A program made the position numbers and the translations under genes. Under the pieces are notes generated by a model. It saw only the letters and a list, made by a program, of their open reading frames with translations. It did no database searches and had not been told where the DNA came from. Shown in pieces: positions 34,324 to 42,917 of a stretch of DNA of 61,527 nucleotides. Where the stretch lies: assembly GCF_000473065.1 (NCBI RefSeq), contig NZ_AXAZ01000050.1:1-61527 (forward strand), in the 5' to 3' direction. Numbering within the stretch: the stretch's first letter is position 1; each line of letters opens with the position of its first letter. The DNA comes from Bradyrhizobium sp. WSM1743. GTDB lineage: Bacteria; Pseudomonadota; Alphaproteobacteria; Rhizobiales; Xanthobacteraceae.

Positions 34324-34851
34324 ATGATGGTTCGATCCGGCAATCCGGCCGTGCGGCTCGGGACGCTGATACCAGCAGCGCTGCTGCTTCTGCTCGGTGG
34401 CGGCGGGCCTGCGTGGGCGCAATCCGCCCCGCCGTCGCTCGGTCTGCGGGAGCAGACCGCGCCGCCGTCGACACCCGCTCCATCGGCACCGCCGGCGGGC
34501 GAGGAAAATCCCGGGCTGATCAACGAAATGGGCAAGCTGTTCGACAAGCTGCCCTCGATTCTGCCGCCGATCAAAAGCCCCGGCGAGACCATGAACGACC
34601 TGTCGCGGCTGGCCAAGCCCTCGACCATGGTGTCGGGGCGCGTGGTCTGCCCGGTCTCGTCGAACGGCGCGCCCGACTGCAAGCAGGCCGCCGACCAGCT
34701 CTGCCAGGGCAAGGGTTACAAGGAAGGCAAGAGCCTCAACGCCGACTCCGCCGAGAAATGCTCGGCCAAGGTTCTCATCCCGGGCAGGCAACGCAAACCG
34801 GACGACTGCCGCACCGATACTTTCGTGACCAGCGCGTTGTGCCAGAATTGA
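34324..34851 (+). CDS. secreted hypothetical protein with Cys-rich C-terminus
   Basis: A 175-residue exported protein: signal peptide (RLGTLIPAALLLLLGGGGPAWA), Pro/Ala-rich linker (APPSTPAPSAPPAGEE), an amphipathic segment (INEMGKLFDKLPSILPPIK) and a C-terminal domain with six cysteines (VVCPV, DCKQA, LCQGK, KCSAK, DCRTD, LCQN), suggesting three disulfides. Two ATGs start the frame (positions 1 and 2). It ends 36 bases before aspA. Function unknown. Confidence 0.75.
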   Translation: MMVRSGNPAVRLGTLIPAALLLLLGGGGPAWAQSAPPSLGLREQTAPPSTPAPSAPPAGEENPGLINEMGKLFDKLPSILPPIKSPGETMNDLSRLAKPSTMVSGRVVCPVSSNGAPDCKQAADQLCQGKGYKEGKSLNADSAEKCSAKVLIPGRQRKPDDCRTDTFVTSALCQN

Positions 34852-34887
34852 CGTGATGGCCCAGCGCGCAAGCAACAAGGAGCGCCC

Positions 34888-36288
34888 ATGAGCCGGACGG
34901 AGCAGGACTTCCTCGGACAGCGTGAGATCGCCGACGACATCTACTACGGTGTCCAGACCATCCGGGGTAAGGAGAACTTCCACATCACCGGCATTCCGAT
35001 GAGCCAGGAGCCTTACTTCGTGAAGGCGCTTGGCTACGTCAAGAAGGCTGCCGCCATGGCTAATCGCGATCTCGGCGCGATCGACGCCAAGGTCGCGGAT
35101 GCCATCATCCTCGGCTGCGACCGCGTCATCGCCGGCGACATGATGGATCAGTTCGTCACCGACTTCATCCAGGGCGGCGCCGGCACCTCCACCAACATGA
35201 ACGCCAACGAGGTTATCGCCAACCTTGCGCTGGAAGCGCTCGGCTTTGCCAAGGGCGACTACCAGCACGTCAGTCCCAACGATCACGTCAATTACGGCCA
35301 GTCCACCAACGACACCTATCCCACCGCCTTTCGGCTGGCATTGATCCTGCGGCTCGAGAGCTACATGACGGCGCTGCGACAGCTCCAGGAGGCCTTCTTC
35401 GCCAAGGGTCGCGAGTTCGACCGCGTGCTGAAGATGGGTCGCACCCATCTGCAGGACGCGGTGCCGATGTCGCTGGGGGCCGAATTCCGCGGATGGGGCA
35501 CCACGATCGGCGAGGAGGTCGACCGCATTTCGGAAGCGCGCGCGCTGCTGCGCGAGATCAATCTCGGCGCCACCGCGATCGGCACCTCGGTTACCGCGGC
35601 CGTCGGCTATCCTAAGCTCGCGGTCCGGCACCTCAGCGCGCTGACCGGCGTCGAGTTCATTCTCGCCAGCGACCTCGTCGAGGCGACCTCGGACACCGGC
35701 GCCTATGTGCAATTGTCCGGCGTCCTGAAGCGCACGGCGAGCAAGCTGACGAAAATCTGCAACGACATCCGCCTGCTCGCCTCCGGCCCGCGCGCCGGCC
35801 TCAACGAGATCAACCTGCCCCAGCTTCAGCCGGGCTCCTCAATTATGCCCGGCAAGGTCAATCCGGTCATTCCCGAAGTCGTCAACCAGACCAGCTTCCT
35901 GGTCATCGGCCTCGACACCACGGTGACGCTTGCGGCCTCAGCGGGCCAGCTCCAGCTCAACGTGATGGAGCCGGTGATCTCGTTCGCGCTGTTCTTCTCG
36001 ATCCGCACCATGGAGCGCGCGGTCAACAGCCTGCGCGAGAATTGCGTCGTCGGCATCACCGCCAACGAGGAGCACACCCGCAACATGGTGCTGAACTCGC
36101 TCGGCATCGTCACGGTGCTGAAGCCGCTGCTCGGCTACAAGCAATGCGCCGAGATCGCGCGCGAGGGCTACAAGAGCGGCAAGTCCCTGCACCAGATCGT
36201 CGTGGTCGAGCGAAAATTGCTGACTGAGGAGAAGTGGGACGAGATGTTCTCGTTCGAGCGGCTGATAAATCCGGATTTGATTGGGTAG
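34888..36288 (+). CDS. aspA: aspartate ammonia-lyase
   Basis: A 466-residue enzyme that converts L-aspartate to fumarate and ammonia. Family signature GSSIMPGKVNP is at about residue 316-326; GGAGTSTNMNANEV (near 97) and GRTHLQDAVP (near 183) are the other two conserved regions of the aspartase/fumarase superfamily. The aspartase-specific start (TEQDFLGQREIADDIYYGVQT) distinguishes it from FumC. AAGGAG precedes the ATG. Monocistronic or with the small secreted gene upstream. Confidence 0.95.
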   Translation: MSRTEQDFLGQREIADDIYYGVQTIRGKENFHITGIPMSQEPYFVKALGYVKKAAAMANRDLGAIDAKVADAIILGCDRVIAGDMMDQFVTDFIQGGAGTSTNMNANEVIANLALEALGFAKGDYQHVSPNDHVNYGQSTNDTYPTAFRLALILRLESYMTALRQLQEAFFAKGREFDRVLKMGRTHLQDAVPMSLGAEFRGWGTTIGEEVDRISEARALLREINLGATAIGTSVTAAVGYPKLAVRHLSALTGVEFILASDLVEATSDTGAYVQLSGVLKRTASKLTKICNDIRLLASGPRAGLNEINLPQLQPGSSIMPGKVNPVIPEVVNQTSFLVIGLDTTVTLAASAGQLQLNVMEPVISFALFFSIRTMERAVNSLRENCVVGITANEEHTRNMVLNSLGIVTVLKPLLGYKQCAEIAREGYKSGKSLHQIVVVERKLLTEEKWDEMFSFERLINPDLIG

Positions 36289-36313
36289 GGCTGTCGTCCG
36301 CAGCTCTCGCCTC

Positions 36314-36399
36314 GCATTGCGAGGAGCTCTTGCGACGAAGCAATCCAGACTACCTCCGCTAAGACAGTCTGGATTTGCTTCGCTGCGCTCGCAATGACG
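36314..36399. repeat. palindromic intergenic repeat (family A, copy 2)
   Basis: Arms GCATTGCGAGGAGCTCTTGC... and TTCGCTGCGCTCGCAATGACG, with inner GAAGCAATCCAGAC / GTCTGGATTTGCTTC. Same family as 4547-4627. Sits just past aspA. Confidence 0.82.
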
Positions 36400-36547
36400 G
36401 AGGGGACAGATGGGTAAGTATTCCGCTGCTTGGAATTGCAGTAACAGCACCCGCTACGGCGGCAAAACGCAATACTTGACAGTGGAAAGATTGCCTTGTT
36501 GGTATGGCTCCCAACCCAATTGACCGCCAGAAGAGGATCGTTCCGCA

Positions 36548-37516
36548 ATGTCCATGCCTGCCTTGTTCAAGGGGCGCCTGTCGATCCCCGTGATCGGCTC
36601 GCCGCTCTTCATCATCTCGGTGCCCGATCTCGTGATCGCGCAGTGCAAGGCAGGTGTGGTCGGCTCGTTTCCGGCGCTGAATGCGCGGCCGCCGGAGCTG
36701 CTCGACGAATGGCTGGCGCGGATCACCGAAGAGCTCGCGGCCTATGACCGCGCCCATCCCGACAAGCCGTCGGCGCCGTTCGCCGTCAACCAGATCGTGC
36801 ACAAGTCGAACAACCGGCTCGATCACGACATGCAGCTCTGCGCCAAGTACAAGGTGCCGATGATCATCTCCTCGTTAGGGGCGCGCGAGGAGCTGAACCA
36901 GGCCGTGCACGGCTGGGGCGGCATCGTCTTCCACGACGTGATCAACCAGAAATTCGCGCACAAGGCGATCGAGAAGGGCGCCGACGGCCTGATCCTGGTC
37001 GCGGCTGGGGCCGGCGGCCATGCCGGCACCATCTCGCCGCTGGCTTTCGTTGCCGAAACGCGTAAATGGTTCGACGGCCCGATCGCGCTGTCAGGAGCGA
37101 TCGGCAATGGCAAGGCGATCCGCGCCGCACGCATTCTCGGCGCGGACTTCGCCTATATCGGTTCGGCCTTCATCGCGACCAAGGAGGCCAATGCGGTCGA
37201 GAAATACAAGGAGATGATCGCGGGCTCGAGCGCCGACGACATCGTCTATTCCAACCTCTTCACCGGCGTGCACGGCAACTATCTGAAGCCCTCGATCCTC
37301 GCTGCCGGCATGGATCCGGAAAACCTGCCGACCTCCGATCCCTCCAGAATGAATTTCGGCACCGACGCCTCCGGCGAGCGCGCCAAGCCGAAGGCGTGGA
37401 AGGAGATCTGGGGAAGCGGCCAGGGCATCGGCAGCATCGAGGGCATCGTGCCCGCCGCCGAGTTGATCGCGCGCTTCAAGAAGGAATACGACGAAGCAAT
37501 CGATCCGCCGTTGTAG
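36548..37516 (+). CDS. nitronate monooxygenase
   Basis: A 322-residue FMN-dependent TIM-barrel enzyme that oxidises alkyl nitronates. Characteristic segments: the FMN-binding GAGGHAG (residues ~152-158), ALSGAIGNGKAIRAARILGADFAYIGSAFIAT (~180-211, phosphate-binding) and the N-terminal PVIGSPLF. The C-terminal SGQGIGSIEGIVPAAELI is also typical of the larger enoyl-reductase-like subgroup. GAGG precedes the ATG. A degraded relative lies downstream. Confidence 0.92.
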   Translation: MSMPALFKGRLSIPVIGSPLFIISVPDLVIAQCKAGVVGSFPALNARPPELLDEWLARITEELAAYDRAHPDKPSAPFAVNQIVHKSNNRLDHDMQLCAKYKVPMIISSLGAREELNQAVHGWGGIVFHDVINQKFAHKAIEKGADGLILVAAGAGGHAGTISPLAFVAETRKWFDGPIALSGAIGNGKAIRAARILGADFAYIGSAFIATKEANAVEKYKEMIAGSSADDIVYSNLFTGVHGNYLKPSILAAGMDPENLPTSDPSRMNFGTDASGERAKPKAWKEIWGSGQGIGSIEGIVPAAELIARFKKEYDEAIDPPL

Positions 37517-37520
37517 TTAT

Positions 37521-37641
37521 CGTGTCCCGGACGCGGTGCAATGCGTAGCATTTGCTCCGCAGAGCCGGGACCCATCGTCGTAACGCTTGGACCCCCGGAT
37601 CAGCAGCGCACCGCTACGCGCTGCGCAGCGTCCGGGGAACG
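37521..37641. repeat. intergenic palindromic repeat (family H, copy 2)
   Basis: CGTGTCCCGGACGCGGTGCA at one end and GCTGCGCAGCGTCCGGGGAACG at the other, with inner GAGCCGGGACCCAT. The same pieces occur at 809-941. It ends only 22 bases before the next start codon. Confidence 0.7.
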
Positions 37642-37663
37642 TCAACTGAGACTGATTGAAACG

Positions 37664-38437
37664 ATGTCACCCATCTACCGCGTCGACGGCAACAGCGTCG
37701 TCACCAGCCCGGATGCCGCCGGTCCCTGGGACCGGCGCATGCAGCACGGCTCGGCGCCGGCCTCGCTGGTGACGTGGGCGGCCGAACGCATTCCGACGCC
37801 AGTCGCGATGGACATTGCACGCGTCACCATCGATCTGATGCGTCCGGTGCCGGTCGCGCCGCTCACGATCGCGACCGAGGTCCTGCGCGAGGGCCGCAAG
37901 ATCCAGCTCTGCGAGATCAAGCTGTACGCCGACGGCGTGCAGGTGGTCGGCGCCACCGTGCTCAAGATCAGGCGCCAGGCACAGGCGCTGCCGGACGATG
38001 TCAAAGAGCCGCCGTTCACGCTGCCGTCTCCGGAGGACTCGCTGGTGGAGGACGGTCATGCCGCCACTAGCCCGTTCGTGCGATCGGTCTCGATGCGCGC
38101 CGCGCGCGGCCGCTTCGGCCAGACCGGTGCCGGTGCGATCTGGTTTCGCGTCGACCATCCGCTGATCGAGGGCGAGGCGATCTCGCAGGCCATGCGCGCC
38201 GTGGTCGCGGCCGACTTCTCCAACGGCACCGCCTCCTCGCTCGACTTCCGCGCCTGGACCTATATCAATGCCGATCTCACCGTGAGCTTTGCGCGCCAGC
38301 CGGTCGGCGAGTGGATCCTGCTCGACGGCGACTCCTGGATCGGCCCTGACGGCGCGGGCCTCGCGATGTCGCGGCTTGCGGACAAGCAGGGCTATTTCGG
38401 CCGCGCCATGCAAAGCCTGGTGATCGAGAAGCGGTGA
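37664..38437 (+). CDS. acyl-CoA thioesterase-like double-hotdog protein
   Basis: A 257-residue protein with two hotdog repeats of the 4HBT_3/TesB-like type. The first has the active-site-like GSAPASLVTWAAER (residues ~30-44) and VTIDLMRPVPVAPL; the second has EAISQAMRAVVAADFSNG and ends in MSRLADKQGYFGRAMQSLVIE, the standard C-terminus of this thioesterase group. It probably hydrolyses acyl-CoA in the cytosol. The ATG is chosen because homology begins there; no strong ribosome site is visible. Confidence 0.85.
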   Translation: MSPIYRVDGNSVVTSPDAAGPWDRRMQHGSAPASLVTWAAERIPTPVAMDIARVTIDLMRPVPVAPLTIATEVLREGRKIQLCEIKLYADGVQVVGATVLKIRRQAQALPDDVKEPPFTLPSPEDSLVEDGHAATSPFVRSVSMRAARGRFGQTGAGAIWFRVDHPLIEGEAISQAMRAVVAADFSNGTASSLDFRAWTYINADLTVSFARQPVGEWILLDGDSWIGPDGAGLAMSRLADKQGYFGRAMQSLVIEKR

Positions 38438-38465
38438 GGGGCGCGAAGTCCGTGCGTCATTCTCG

Positions 38466-38642
38466 CTGTCATGCTCCGCGGAAGCGGGGCATCCGGTACG
38501 CCGCGCCCTATCAGTTCAATCACAGCCGTCTTGGAGTACTGGGCAGATTCGCCCCGTCCCGGCTCCGCCAAGGCTACGCCGGGCCACAAGGGTGCTCGGC
38601 CGCCGTAGTTTTAGCGATGGCGGCAAGCCGGGCGATGACAGC
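38466..38642. repeat. interrupted palindromic repeat (family B, copy 3, with a nested element)
   Basis: Left half (TGTCATGCTCCGCGGAAGCG, ATCCGGTACGCCGCG, TTGGAGTACTGGGCAGA) matches family B. The right half that should follow (CCGCCTTCGCGG...GATGACAGC) is split by about 80 bases that themselves contain a hairpin (CCCGGCTCCGCCAAGGCTACGCCGGG, split as CCCGGCTCCGCC / GGCTACGCCGGG). This looks like one repeat inserted into another. Confidence 0.65.
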
Positions 38643-38747
38643 TGTTGTGTGGTCGCTGTGTCGAATATGCGGAGGCTTGCGGCCGCGTGGACCAAATGAA
38701 CGGCAGGCTTCCGCCGCCGCGGAAGGGACGCTTGGCATCCTGCCAGT

Positions 38748-38846
38748 TCACAGACCGTAGAAGATTTTGATCTCCCACAGCACCACGATGATAGCCGTGA
38801 TCAACGTGACCGCGGCGACTGCACTTTCCAGGGAAGCGACTCTCAT
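38748..38846 (-). CDS. 32-residue single-pass membrane protein
   Basis: A short frame with a good ribosome site (GCGGAGAGTGAA before the ATG). The product starts MRVASLESAVAAVTLITAII and ends VVLWEIKIFYGL: a short N-terminal part, one 16-18 residue hydrophobic helix (about residues 9-24) and a short amphipathic C-terminus. Length and layout resemble small membrane proteins that tune larger membrane complexes. It lies alone in a 900-base gene-poor region between a family B repeat and the nitronate monooxygenase remnant. No homologue is known to me. Confidence 0.55.
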   Translation of the reverse strand: MRVASLESAVAAVTLITAIIVVLWEIKIFYGL

Positions 38847-39000
38847 TTCACTCTCCGCTTCCCAGCCCCATCAGCGATCTAGGTGATTCCCTGATTCGCC
38901 GGCAATCGGGTGGGCATCGCCGACGCGCACTCCGTTGCGCGCTGTGGTGCCGGGGCCACAACGATACCGTAGAATTCCGGAGTATTTACCCCATCATCTC

Positions 39001-39230
39001 GGCTATCTGGGCACAAAATTCATCGCGACGCGCGAAAGCATGGCGGATGATCGTTACAAGCGAATACTGGTCGAGAGCAGCGCGGACGATGTCCTGCTCA
39101 CCACCGCCTTCACGGGACTTCAGACCAACATGCTGAAGCCGTCGATCGTCGCTGCGGGACTCGATCCCGACGATCTGCCGGCGCGCGGCGCGATCGATAT
39201 CGCCAAGGACATCGAACGGGGAGAGGGAGA
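39001..39230 (+). pseudogene. remnant of a second nitronate monooxygenase
   Basis: The translation (LGTKFIATRES...SSADDVLLTTAFTG, then NMLKPSIVAAGLDPDDLPAR) aligns with residues ~205-262 of the intact enzyme at 36548-37516 (GSAFIATKEA...SSADDIVYSNLFTG, then NYLKPSILAAGMDPENLP). Nothing upstream matches the barrel core and the frame leaves the homology soon after (AIDIAKDIERGEGEAAR). Only about a fifth of the gene is left. Its residues differ enough from the neighbour that it is an older paralogue, not a recent copy. The rest of the gap 38847-39342 holds no gene. Confidence 0.8.
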
Positions 39231-39342
39231 AGCAGCACGGTTAATCCAGCAATGCTCCCCGTCCCTCACTTAACGGCGGATTAACCATCACCCGCCAAGA
39301 ATCCCTCTCGAGGCCGCCAATCAGGATCGAGAGGGACAGGCG

Positions 39343-39591
39343 ATGGATTTCGAGTTTCTCAACACCAAGACGGCAGCATCGCTGGACGAGATCCGCGTTC
39401 GCGTCGCCCATGCCCTGGCCCGCCACCCGCTGTGCCGCAACGTCCGTTTCGACATCGTCAGCGTCCCCCGGACCCGCCGCGGCGGCAATTGGACGGTGAC
39501 GCTGCAATCGGTCGAGCCGCGCGCGGTCTGGGAAGCCTCGGAGATCGTGGCCGACATCCAGGACGCCTATGATCTTGCGGCAGCGGCCTGA
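39343..39591 (+). CDS. small conserved-looking hypothetical protein
   Basis: An 82-residue cytosolic protein (no signal). Predicted helix (SLDEIRVRVAHALARHPLCRN) followed by a strand pair (VRFDIVSVPRT, NWTVTLQSVEP) and a second helix (VWEASEIVADIQDAYDLA): an alpha-beta-beta-alpha layout. GAGAGGGAC precedes the ATG. Function unknown. Confidence 0.65.
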   Translation: MDFEFLNTKTAASLDEIRVRVAHALARHPLCRNVRFDIVSVPRTRRGGNWTVTLQSVEPRAVWEASEIVADIQDAYDLAAAA

Positions 39592-39693
39592 TTTCCTTGG
39601 GTTTTCCGGGCGATGTCGCCGCAGTCCGCGCGATTGCCGCCGCAATGGCACGGTTAAGCCTTAATTATCGCCCAGTTTCCGGGCAGTGATCAC

Positions 39694-40437
39694 GTGGACT
39701 TGAAGTCGGACGCGGAGAGACGTTTGTCCAAAGCCATCACCATCGTCGCGCTGACCTGTTTCCTCGTCCTCGGTGCCGCCACCACCGCTATTCTCGGCCG
39801 CGACAGCGTGCCCAGCGTCAGCGCCGAGATGATCGCCCAGACGCCCCCGCCCAAGCCGCTCGCAACCAACCGCGCCGCCAAGGCCGACCGTCTGGTTCCG
39901 ACGCTCGCGCTGGCTTCGGCCGCGATCGAGCCGATCCAGGTGGCCGCCGACAAGCTTGCGCAGGCGCCCATGCTGACCGAGCCGCTGCGCCAGGCCTTCG
40001 CCGCCGCCACGCCCTCCGATTTCCCCATGCCGAAAGCAAGCGTGCACGAGGCGCCCGCCGCGACCGAGGTCCCAGCCGTCGAAGTTCCGACCAAACCGAA
40101 GGTCGTCGCCAAGCCGCAGCCGCAGAAGGCCTATTCGCTGCTGTCCGACGTGCAGATCGCGGGCATCAGGGATCGTCTGAAACTGTCGTCGTCGCAGGAA
40201 TATTACTGGCCCTCGGTCGAGACTGCGCTGCGCAACGTCGCCCGCAAGATCCAGGCGAACAAGCTGTCGAATCCGAACGCGCCGCCCAGCGCGCAGATCG
40301 ATCCGAATTGCGACGAGGTGCAGCAGTTGAAGTCGGCCGCGATGCCGCTGTTGTTCCAGCTCCGTGACGACCAGAAGGAAGAAGTGCGCAAGCTCGCTCG
40401 CCTCATCGGGCTCGAGAAGGTCGCGCAGCAAATCTGA
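39694..40437 (+). CDS. membrane-anchored or exported hypothetical protein
   Basis: A 247-residue protein starting with GTG. A hydrophobic segment (AITIVALTCFLVLGAATTAILG, residues ~14-35) is either an uncleaved signal anchor or signal peptide. It is followed by an Ala/Pro-rich spacer (residues 40-135) and a helical C-terminal domain (LSDVQIAGIRDRLKLSSSQEYYWPSVE..., ~140-247) reminiscent of Spy/CpxP-like periplasmic helical proteins. A TTG 10 codons later with CGGAGAGA upstream is an alternative start. Function unknown. Confidence 0.7.
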   Translation: MDLKSDAERRLSKAITIVALTCFLVLGAATTAILGRDSVPSVSAEMIAQTPPPKPLATNRAAKADRLVPTLALASAAIEPIQVAADKLAQAPMLTEPLRQAFAAATPSDFPMPKASVHEAPAATEVPAVEVPTKPKVVAKPQPQKAYSLLSDVQIAGIRDRLKLSSSQEYYWPSVETALRNVARKIQANKLSNPNAPPSAQIDPNCDEVQQLKSAAMPLLFQLRDDQKEEVRKLARLIGLEKVAQQI

Positions 40438-40523
40438 TACGCGCGGTTCCTGTTTGAGAGCCGCGGCCATCAGGAACATCTGGCAATCCCCACGCGTTGC
40501 CCGCTCCAAATGGGAGTGGATGA

Positions 40524-41207
40524 ATGCGCGCCTCGACAGCCTATTTTGTCGGTACCGGAACCATCATCGCAGCCATCGCCATCGGTCTCGGCGGCGGTAT
40601 CGTTGCCGGCAACATCATGAATCCGGTCGCGCCCAAGCAGGGCCCGGACGCTGCCAGGGTGGCGCAGCGCACGGAGGCTCCCACGCCGGCGACCGCGAAC
40701 GCCCCGTCGGAGCGCGTGAACTATCTCGCCGGCTCGCAAGCCTTTGGCGCGATGATCGCGGCGCCCGCGCGGGCCGAAGCAAAGCCTGAAGCCGCAAAGC
40801 CTGATACGCAAACCACGCAGGCGAATGCTGAACCACCGCCGCCGCAGCCCTCGCAAGCCGCTGCAGTCGAGCCGCCCAAGCCCGCACCCACATCGTCGCC
40901 ACAGCCAGCAAAACCTGCCGAGCAGCAGGCCGCCACCGAGCCGTCATCCTCGTCGAATAACACCTATGCCAAAGCGAGGGATTCCGACGTGAAGCGCGCC
41001 GCGAGCGAACGGCGCCGAGCCGAGCGTCGCGAGCGCTGGGCCGAGCGCCGGCACTATGAATTCCGCGAGCCGCGCGGCATGCGCGAACGCACCGATTGGG
41101 ATGACGTCGCGCGCCGCATCCGCGAAGATTCCGATGCGCGCGATTTCGCGGGCCGGCCGCGCGGCGGCTTTCCGCAGCTCAGGCTGTTCGGGCCTGACGA
41201 CGATTAG
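40524..41207 (+). CDS. single-pass protein with Pro/Ala linker and basic C-terminus
   Basis: A 227-residue protein. One hydrophobic helix (VGTGTIIAAIAIGLGGGIVAG, residues ~9-29) anchors it; residues 50-145 are Pro/Ala/Glu/Gln-rich and disordered; the C-terminal 80 residues are Arg/Glu-rich (KRAASERRRAERRERWAERR), ending in FGPDDD. The layout suits an anchor that reaches across the periplasm. GGGAG upstream. The stop lies 3 bases from that of the convergent GMC gene. Confidence 0.7.
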   Translation: MRASTAYFVGTGTIIAAIAIGLGGGIVAGNIMNPVAPKQGPDAARVAQRTEAPTPATANAPSERVNYLAGSQAFGAMIAAPARAEAKPEAAKPDTQTTQANAEPPPPQPSQAAAVEPPKPAPTSSPQPAKPAEQQAATEPSSSSNNTYAKARDSDVKRAASERRRAERRERWAERRHYEFREPRGMRERTDWDDVARRIREDSDARDFAGRPRGGFPQLRLFGPDDD

Positions 41208-41210
41208 CGC

Positions 41211-42791
41211 CTAGCCCAGGATTGCCGCCGCTGCGCATTCGGCAATCAGGATTGTCGGCGTCTGGATATTGCCTGAGACCATGATCGGGATCACCGAGGC
41301 GTCGGCGACGTGCAGACCGTCGATGCCGCGCACCTGCAATCGCTTGGGATCGACGACGGCCAGGTCGTCCGTGCCCATCCGGCAGCTCGATGCGGCATGA
41401 TAGAGCGTCGTGCAATGGCCGCGGATATAGTCGGCGATCTCGGCATCGCTGATCGCTTCCGCGCTCGGCGTGACCTCGCTTTCGATCATCTCCTTGAGCG
41501 GTGATTGCGCGGCGATGCGACGGTTGATGCGTACGCCTTCGACCATGGTCGCGATATCCATGCCGCTCGGGTCCGACGCGAAATAGCCGGGGTCGATCGC
41601 GGGATCGTCGATCGGGTCGGCCGAGCGCAGCGTGATCCGGCCGCGGCTGTTCGGCCGCTGCAAGGTCGCATGCAGGGTGATGCCCGGCTTGGACGACAGG
41701 AAGCGGACATAGTCCCGGTGCGGGCTGATCGCGCCATAGAGCTGGAGATCGGGCTCGACGTCGGGGCGGCTGCGCACATGGGCACCGGCGGCCACCCAGG
41801 GCGAGGTGCGCGGACCGCTGCGGTGCGCTTGCCACTCTGCAAGGCTCGCCGCGAGACTTTCGTCGGTCCAGGCGCCGACACCGATCCTCTCCTTCGTGTA
41901 GAAGGTGATGGGAATGTTGATGTGATCCTGGAGATCCGTGCCGACGCCGGGCAGGTCATGCACGGCGTCGACGCCGACCGCCTTCAATTCGTCAGCCGGG
42001 CCGACGCCTGACAGCAGGAGTTGTTGCGCCGAGCCGATGGCGCCGGAGGCGAGCACGATCTCGCTGGTGGCGAAGGCGCTCTTCAGCTGCCCATTATCGA
42101 GATATGCGACGCCGATCGCGCGGCCGCTTTCGATGATGATGCGAGTGACGCGTACGCCGGTCTTGAGGACGAGATTGGGACGCGCCAGCGCGAGGCGCAG
42201 ATAGGCCTTGCCGGTGCCGAACCGCTCGCCGTCCCTGATGACGAACTGGAAGAAGCCGGCACCTTCCTGGGTGGCGCCGTTGAAATCGGGGTTGTGCGGA
42301 AGCCCCGCGGCCTGCGCCGCCTCCAGCCATTTCAATTCGTTGGGATCGACGAAAGGCACGTCGGCGACGTGCAGCGGCCCGCTGGTACCGTGGAACGGAT
42401 CGTCGGAGAAGCGGGCATTGTTCTCGAAGGCGATGAATTTCGGCAGCACGTCGCTCCAGGCCCAGCCTGCGCAGCCCGCCTGGGCCCATCCGTCGTAATC
42501 CGACGGCAGGCCGCGGATATAAATCATCGCATTCATCGCGCCGGAGCCGCCGACCATCTTGCCGCGCGGCCAGAAGATGCGCCGTCCCCGGCAGCCTGCT
42601 TGCGGCTCGGTGTGAAAGCCCCAATCGACCGCCGTGTTGAACATCGTCGGCCAGTCGGACGGAATGTCCGAAGCGGGCGGGGCCGCGCGACCGGCCTCCA
42701 GCACCAGCACCTTGCGATTTGGATCGGCCGACAGCCGGTTGGCCAGCACACAGCCGGCCGAGCCGGCGCCGACGATGATGGTATCGTACAT
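41211..42791 (-). CDS. GMC-family FAD-dependent oxidoreductase
   Basis: A 526-residue flavoprotein of the glucose-methanol-choline family. FAD-binding GAGSAGC (residues 8-14) and VLEAG, signature region KMVGGSGAMNAMIYIRG (~77-93), SGAIGSAQQLLLSGVGP (~255) and C-terminal SCRMG...GLHVADASVIP with active-site His are present. It oxidises an alcohol group; the choline dehydrogenase-like branch has broad substrates. The start uses the ATG with GGAGCG upstream. The neighbouring winged-helix/TPR gene is transcribed toward it on the same strand. Confidence 0.92.
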   Translation of the reverse strand: MYDTIIVGAGSAGCVLANRLSADPNRKVLVLEAGRAAPPASDIPSDWPTMFNTAVDWGFHTEPQAGCRGRRIFWPRGKMVGGSGAMNAMIYIRGLPSDYDGWAQAGCAGWAWSDVLPKFIAFENNARFSDDPFHGTSGPLHVADVPFVDPNELKWLEAAQAAGLPHNPDFNGATQEGAGFFQFVIRDGERFGTGKAYLRLALARPNLVLKTGVRVTRIIIESGRAIGVAYLDNGQLKSAFATSEIVLASGAIGSAQQLLLSGVGPADELKAVGVDAVHDLPGVGTDLQDHINIPITFYTKERIGVGAWTDESLAASLAEWQAHRSGPRTSPWVAAGAHVRSRPDVEPDLQLYGAISPHRDYVRFLSSKPGITLHATLQRPNSRGRITLRSADPIDDPAIDPGYFASDPSGMDIATMVEGVRINRRIAAQSPLKEMIESEVTPSAEAISDAEIADYIRGHCTTLYHAASSCRMGTDDLAVVDPKRLQVRGIDGLHVADASVIPIMVSGNIQTPTILIAECAAAAILG

Positions 42792-42870
42792 TGAAGAGCG
42801 CTCCGCGAAGACATTCATGCTGCGGCACGCTGCAAGATTCGTGCTTTGCGGATCGGCACACTTTAGTCTC

Positions 42871-42892
42871 CTCCCCCGTGCACAAGGGGGAG
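42871..42892. repeat. family E arm (single hairpin)
   Basis: CTCCCCCGTGCACAAGGGGGAG, a perfect outer arm hairpin of the family E repeat without the rest; an isolated or eroded copy between two leftward genes. Confidence 0.6.
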
Positions 42893-42917
42893 GTGCGCCG
42901 TCGTCATCGCGCCGTTG

